Shown here: positions 62,701 to 64,000 of the stretch, piece by piece
Position numbering within the stretch: position 1 is the stretch's first letter
How the letters are laid out: every line of letters starts with the position of its first letter
Assembly (NCBI GenBank): GCA_944324465.1
Contig: CALUWI010000002.1
Coordinates: 124,001 to 188,000, forward strand
Length of the DNA stretch: 64,000 bases
Source of the DNA: an uncultured Mucispirillum sp.
GTDB lineage: Bacteria > Chrysiogenota > Deferribacteres > Deferribacterales > Mucispirillaceae
Direction of reading: 5' to 3'
Made by a program: the position numbers and the translations under genes
The notes under the pieces: model-generated
Database searches by the model: none
Told to the model about the DNA's origin: nothing
Seen by the model: only the letters and a program-made list of their open reading frames with translations

Positions 62701-63538
62701 CTTCCCTTGCAAGATATCCGTTAACATCACCTTCTGTCTGGGGTGCAGTTTCTGTTTTTGGCTGCTGAGATGCCTCTAAAGGTTTTAATCTAGGCTTGCG
62801 TTTTTCATCGCCTATCTGGCCAAGCTGTATCTGCATTAATATATTATGAGATGAATAATCTTCTTTATTTAAATAGTGGCTGTCGCATGTTGCAACAAGT
62901 GGTATACCCGTTTCTTTTGATATTTGTATAAGCTGATTATTTACGATTTTCTGCTCTGGAATACCATTTTCCTGTATCTCTAAAAAGTAGTTACCTCTGC
63001 CAAGTATTTCATCATATTCAAGGGCTGCATCTCTTGCTGCTTCATAACCTGATTTTAAAAACTTACGGGATATTTCGCCGCCAAGACATGCAGAAAGAGC
63101 AATAATGCCTTTTGAATACTGCCTTAATGTTTCCTTATCTATTCTAGGTTTTCTGTAAAATCCTTCTAAAAATCCAATAGTTGAAAGTTTATAAAGATTT
63201 TGCAGTCCTTCATTATTTTCTGCAAGTAACACTAAGTGATAGTTAGTATCATCACCCTGCTTATAATGGTCTTTTTTATCAAAACGGCTGCCTGGAGAAA
63301 TATAAAACTCACTGCCGATAATAGGCTTAATACCCTTTTTTTTCATTGTTTTGTAAAAATCTATTATACCATACATAACACCATGGTCTGTAATAGCACA
63401 GGCATCCATACCATTTGCTTTTAAATTTTCTGCCAGCTGTTCAAGTTTGATTGCACCATCAAGTGCAGAATACAAAGTATGCAGATGAAGATGAACAAAT
63501 CTGCCTTTTAGAGTTTCTTTTTCTTTTAATTCTTCCAT
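59798..63538 (-). CDS. dnaE: DNA polymerase III alpha subunit
   Basis: 1246 residues. The N-terminal PHP domain starts with FVHLHLHTLYSALDGAIK and keeps the metal-binding histidines. Polymerase residues are visible in PGRGSGAGSLVAYSL near 432 and MPDFDIDFC near 468. FQLESSGMKSLLKRL near 681 and YQEQVMQIAQ near 745 belong to the fingers. The helix-hairpin-helix and OB domains fill the C-terminal part. A low-complexity, acidic insert of about 45 residues (near 262-308) lies within the PHP-to-palm region. It is the chromosomal replicase. It overlaps an upstream small gene by one base and thiD by one base. Confidence 0.96.
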   Translation of the reverse strand: MEELKEKETLKGRFVHLHLHTLYSALDGAIKLEQLAENLKANGMDACAITDHGVMYGIIDFYKTMKKKGIKPIIGSEFYISPGSRFDKKDHYKQGDDTNYHLVLLAENNEGLQNLYKLSTIGFLEGFYRKPRIDKETLRQYSKGIIALSACLGGEISRKFLKSGYEAARDAALEYDEILGRGNYFLEIQENGIPEQKIVNNQLIQISKETGIPLVATCDSHYLNKEDYSSHNILMQIQLGQIGDEKRKPRLKPLEASQQPKTETAPQTEGDVNGYLAREDDLDDLSRDTSDTLDPAIMHSRSGKMDYSSMLYVKNPDEMYNDFSYCIEAVENTVKIAERCNISITFGINHLPQYEVPEGYTLESYFRELSENGLRERLKIVPEEKHHIYWERLNYELEIIIMKGFDAYFLIVWDFINYSRKNNIPVGPGRGSGAGSLVAYSLTITDIDPIKFKLFFERFLNPERVSMPDFDIDFCIRGREEVIKYVGQKYGEDKVSQIITFGTLKPKNAVRDVCRVYNTPLVEVNKLAKSIPDGPSITTFKKAYDADPELYSRFENIEHGAEIRRHSENLEGAIRQVGMHAAGVVIADKPLVEYAPLSKGPKGEVIVQFEKKAAESVGLIKFDFLGLKNLTIIDEAVKRIHAAVDKDFDINHLPLDDNDIYEMLQRGDTSGVFQLESSGMKSLLKRLRPTVFEDIIAANALYRPGPIESGMLDSFIKRKHGEEEVIYPFEELKDILEETYGVIVYQEQVMQIAQVLGGYSLGAADMLRRAMGKKDKAEMEHNRNIFLYGDEERNIPGVQKLGKDVQKASDLYDLIDKFAGYGFNKSHSAAYAYVAYQTAYLKLKYPKEYMSALLSVSIDNIDDVVKYIDECARMGIKILPPDINKSYFDFRVEGDGIRFGLGAIKSVGEAAIESFIKEREKNGEYSSIYDLCDRMDFKSAANKKTIEAFIYSGTLDCFGKSRHQHICVYITALEAAASKAKDREKGFGSIEDFLTGEKEEFYPDVEELPAKELLSREKEILGFYYSSHPLREYNKYIETFAEDMELVNGMRSEGEVVIAGMIKSIRHHITKTKKEKMAFLELEDAKNSVDVVVFPKTYADNIMHLKEDNIIAVKGIFTPNHEDNTGSITARKIMTLGQALEENTAGLKITIDTEKSTPDRVFQIKTLLARFKGSLPVQVVFVLPNKYRVLMGVSEDYGVCPEIEFLELLKQVPGIIDIEFIPAGDSIYSAASINDENYTIDTWSMA

Positions 63539-63783
63539 TACTTCCTCACTCTGCCTATAAGCTCTAATAACTGATGAGCTGTATATGGCTTTTTAATATA
63601 GCAGAAATTATGCTTTTTACATTCTACCATATTAGATGAACATACAATGTCGTCTTTCTGCATATTTTTTTGATAATCAGAATAATCTGCATATACTTCT
63701 AAATCAATACCTCGCCTTTTACCTACAATCTTAGCAGCAAGGCGTATATCTTCTTCTATCTCTAATAATATTATATCTGCCAT
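63538..63783 (-). CDS. Degenerate response-regulator receiver-like protein
   Basis: 81 residues from ATG 63783, which has GAGAG 6 nt upstream. It starts ADIILLEIEEDIRLAAKI like a receiver's first strand and helix, and ends FCYIKKPYTAHQLLELIGRV like the last strand with its conserved Lys-Pro. The phosphorylated Asp expected mid-protein is missing (IVCSSNMV there) and the domain is about 40 residues short. It may be a non-phosphorylated stand-alone module. It overlaps dnaE by one base, so it is probably translated with it. Alternative start at 63822. Confidence 0.6.
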   Translation of the reverse strand: MADIILLEIEEDIRLAAKIVGKRRGIDLEVYADYSDYQKNMQKDDIVCSSNMVECKKHNFCYIKKPYTAHQLLELIGRVRK

Positions 63784-64000
63784 ATATTTCTCTCTTTTTG
63801 TGATAAATATATCATTTTGCATATTTTTTGTAAAATAAAATTATAATCTTTTATACAATTTAAGATGATTTTAATATGTTTTTCCGCATTTAGCAGATAT
63901 TCCTTAGTTATTTCATTCTCTTTGTGACTTAATTGTATATGAGCAATTTTTTTGGTAAAAATACAGGATGTATTATCTTTAGTGAGCATAGACGAATTTA
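63771..64000 (-). CDS. Possible partial gene at the right edge
   Basis: A frame open to the window edge runs to a stop at 63771 (ends SQKERNIWQI) and overlaps the start of the receiver-like gene. It is Lys/Ile/Asn-rich and has no recognised motif. It could be the C-terminal end of a protein or chance; the 178 bp left of the edge are otherwise empty. Confidence 0.25.
   Translation of the reverse strand, partial: NSSMLTKDNTSCIFTKKIAHIQLSHKENEITKEYLLNAEKHIKIILNCIKDYNFILQKICKMIYLSQKERNIWQI

Noticed and set aside
1-64000. CRISPR arrays, insertion sequences or prophage genes
   Set aside because: No evenly spaced direct repeats, transposase, integrase or phage structural genes were seen; the only clear repeats are those at 12349-12873.

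Overview
The window looks like the chromosome of an AT-rich, respiring, two-membraned (Gram-negative type) bacterium. The diderm cell plan shows in the outer-membrane-type barrels with signal peptides, the lipoproteins, an RND pump with its adaptor, System I cytochrome c maturation (ccm) genes and SecD/YajC. A sdhCDAB operon fits respiration. Base composition and gene content would suit a Deferribacterota-like, possibly host-associated species such as Mucispirillum. That placement is inference; there is no rRNA here to test it.

Layout. 1-5120 (minus strand): secD (cut by the edge), yajC and tgt, then a SUFU-domain protein, nhaB and a metallo-hydrolase. 5414-7123: a hotdog thioesterase, initiator and elongator-type Met tRNAs, and a DUF4241 protein. 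7306-10768: a surface-protein locus with two barrel-like proteins facing a lipoprotein. The second barrel gene and the lipoprotein gene each carry a poly-G tract early in the coding region, and both are out of frame as sequenced, so both look phase-variable and OFF. 11063-16013 (minus): an aminotransferase preceded by a tandem-repeat block, then gdx, der and gltX. 16020-17184: a long AT-rich gap with DnaA-box-like sites, a candidate replication origin. 17185-20439: sdhCDAB.

20587-30777 is a first defence island: a DUF4209/HEPN-like protein, a three-gene restriction-modification-like operon (two methylase subunits and a GIY-YIG-like/helicase protein), then a separately promoted sce7726-sce7725-RES-HTH module. 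30872-38172 returns to core functions on the minus strand: RND pump, ccmABCD and ccmE. CcmE has Cys in place of the usual heme-binding His. 38351-45637: ccdA, a relBE toxin-antitoxin pair with a visible operator, feoA, an RseC-like protein, then ppk with two Ppx/GppA paralogues, one of them degenerate.

45836-54810 is a second defence island, one tightly coupled operon: GHKL (MORC/MutL-like) ATPase, Z1 helicase-like protein, DUF4420 nuclease, AIPR protein, cytosine-C5 methylase and Vsr nuclease. 54900-63822 closes with a membrane protein, a WD40 protein, a DUF4384 protein, a methyltransferase, thiD, dnaE and a degenerate receiver-like protein overlapping dnaE.

The points most worth follow-up are the paired poly-G switches, the sce7726-sce7725-RES-HTH module, the six-gene GHKL/Z1 operon, the Cys-type CcmE and the repeat block that duplicates a translation start.
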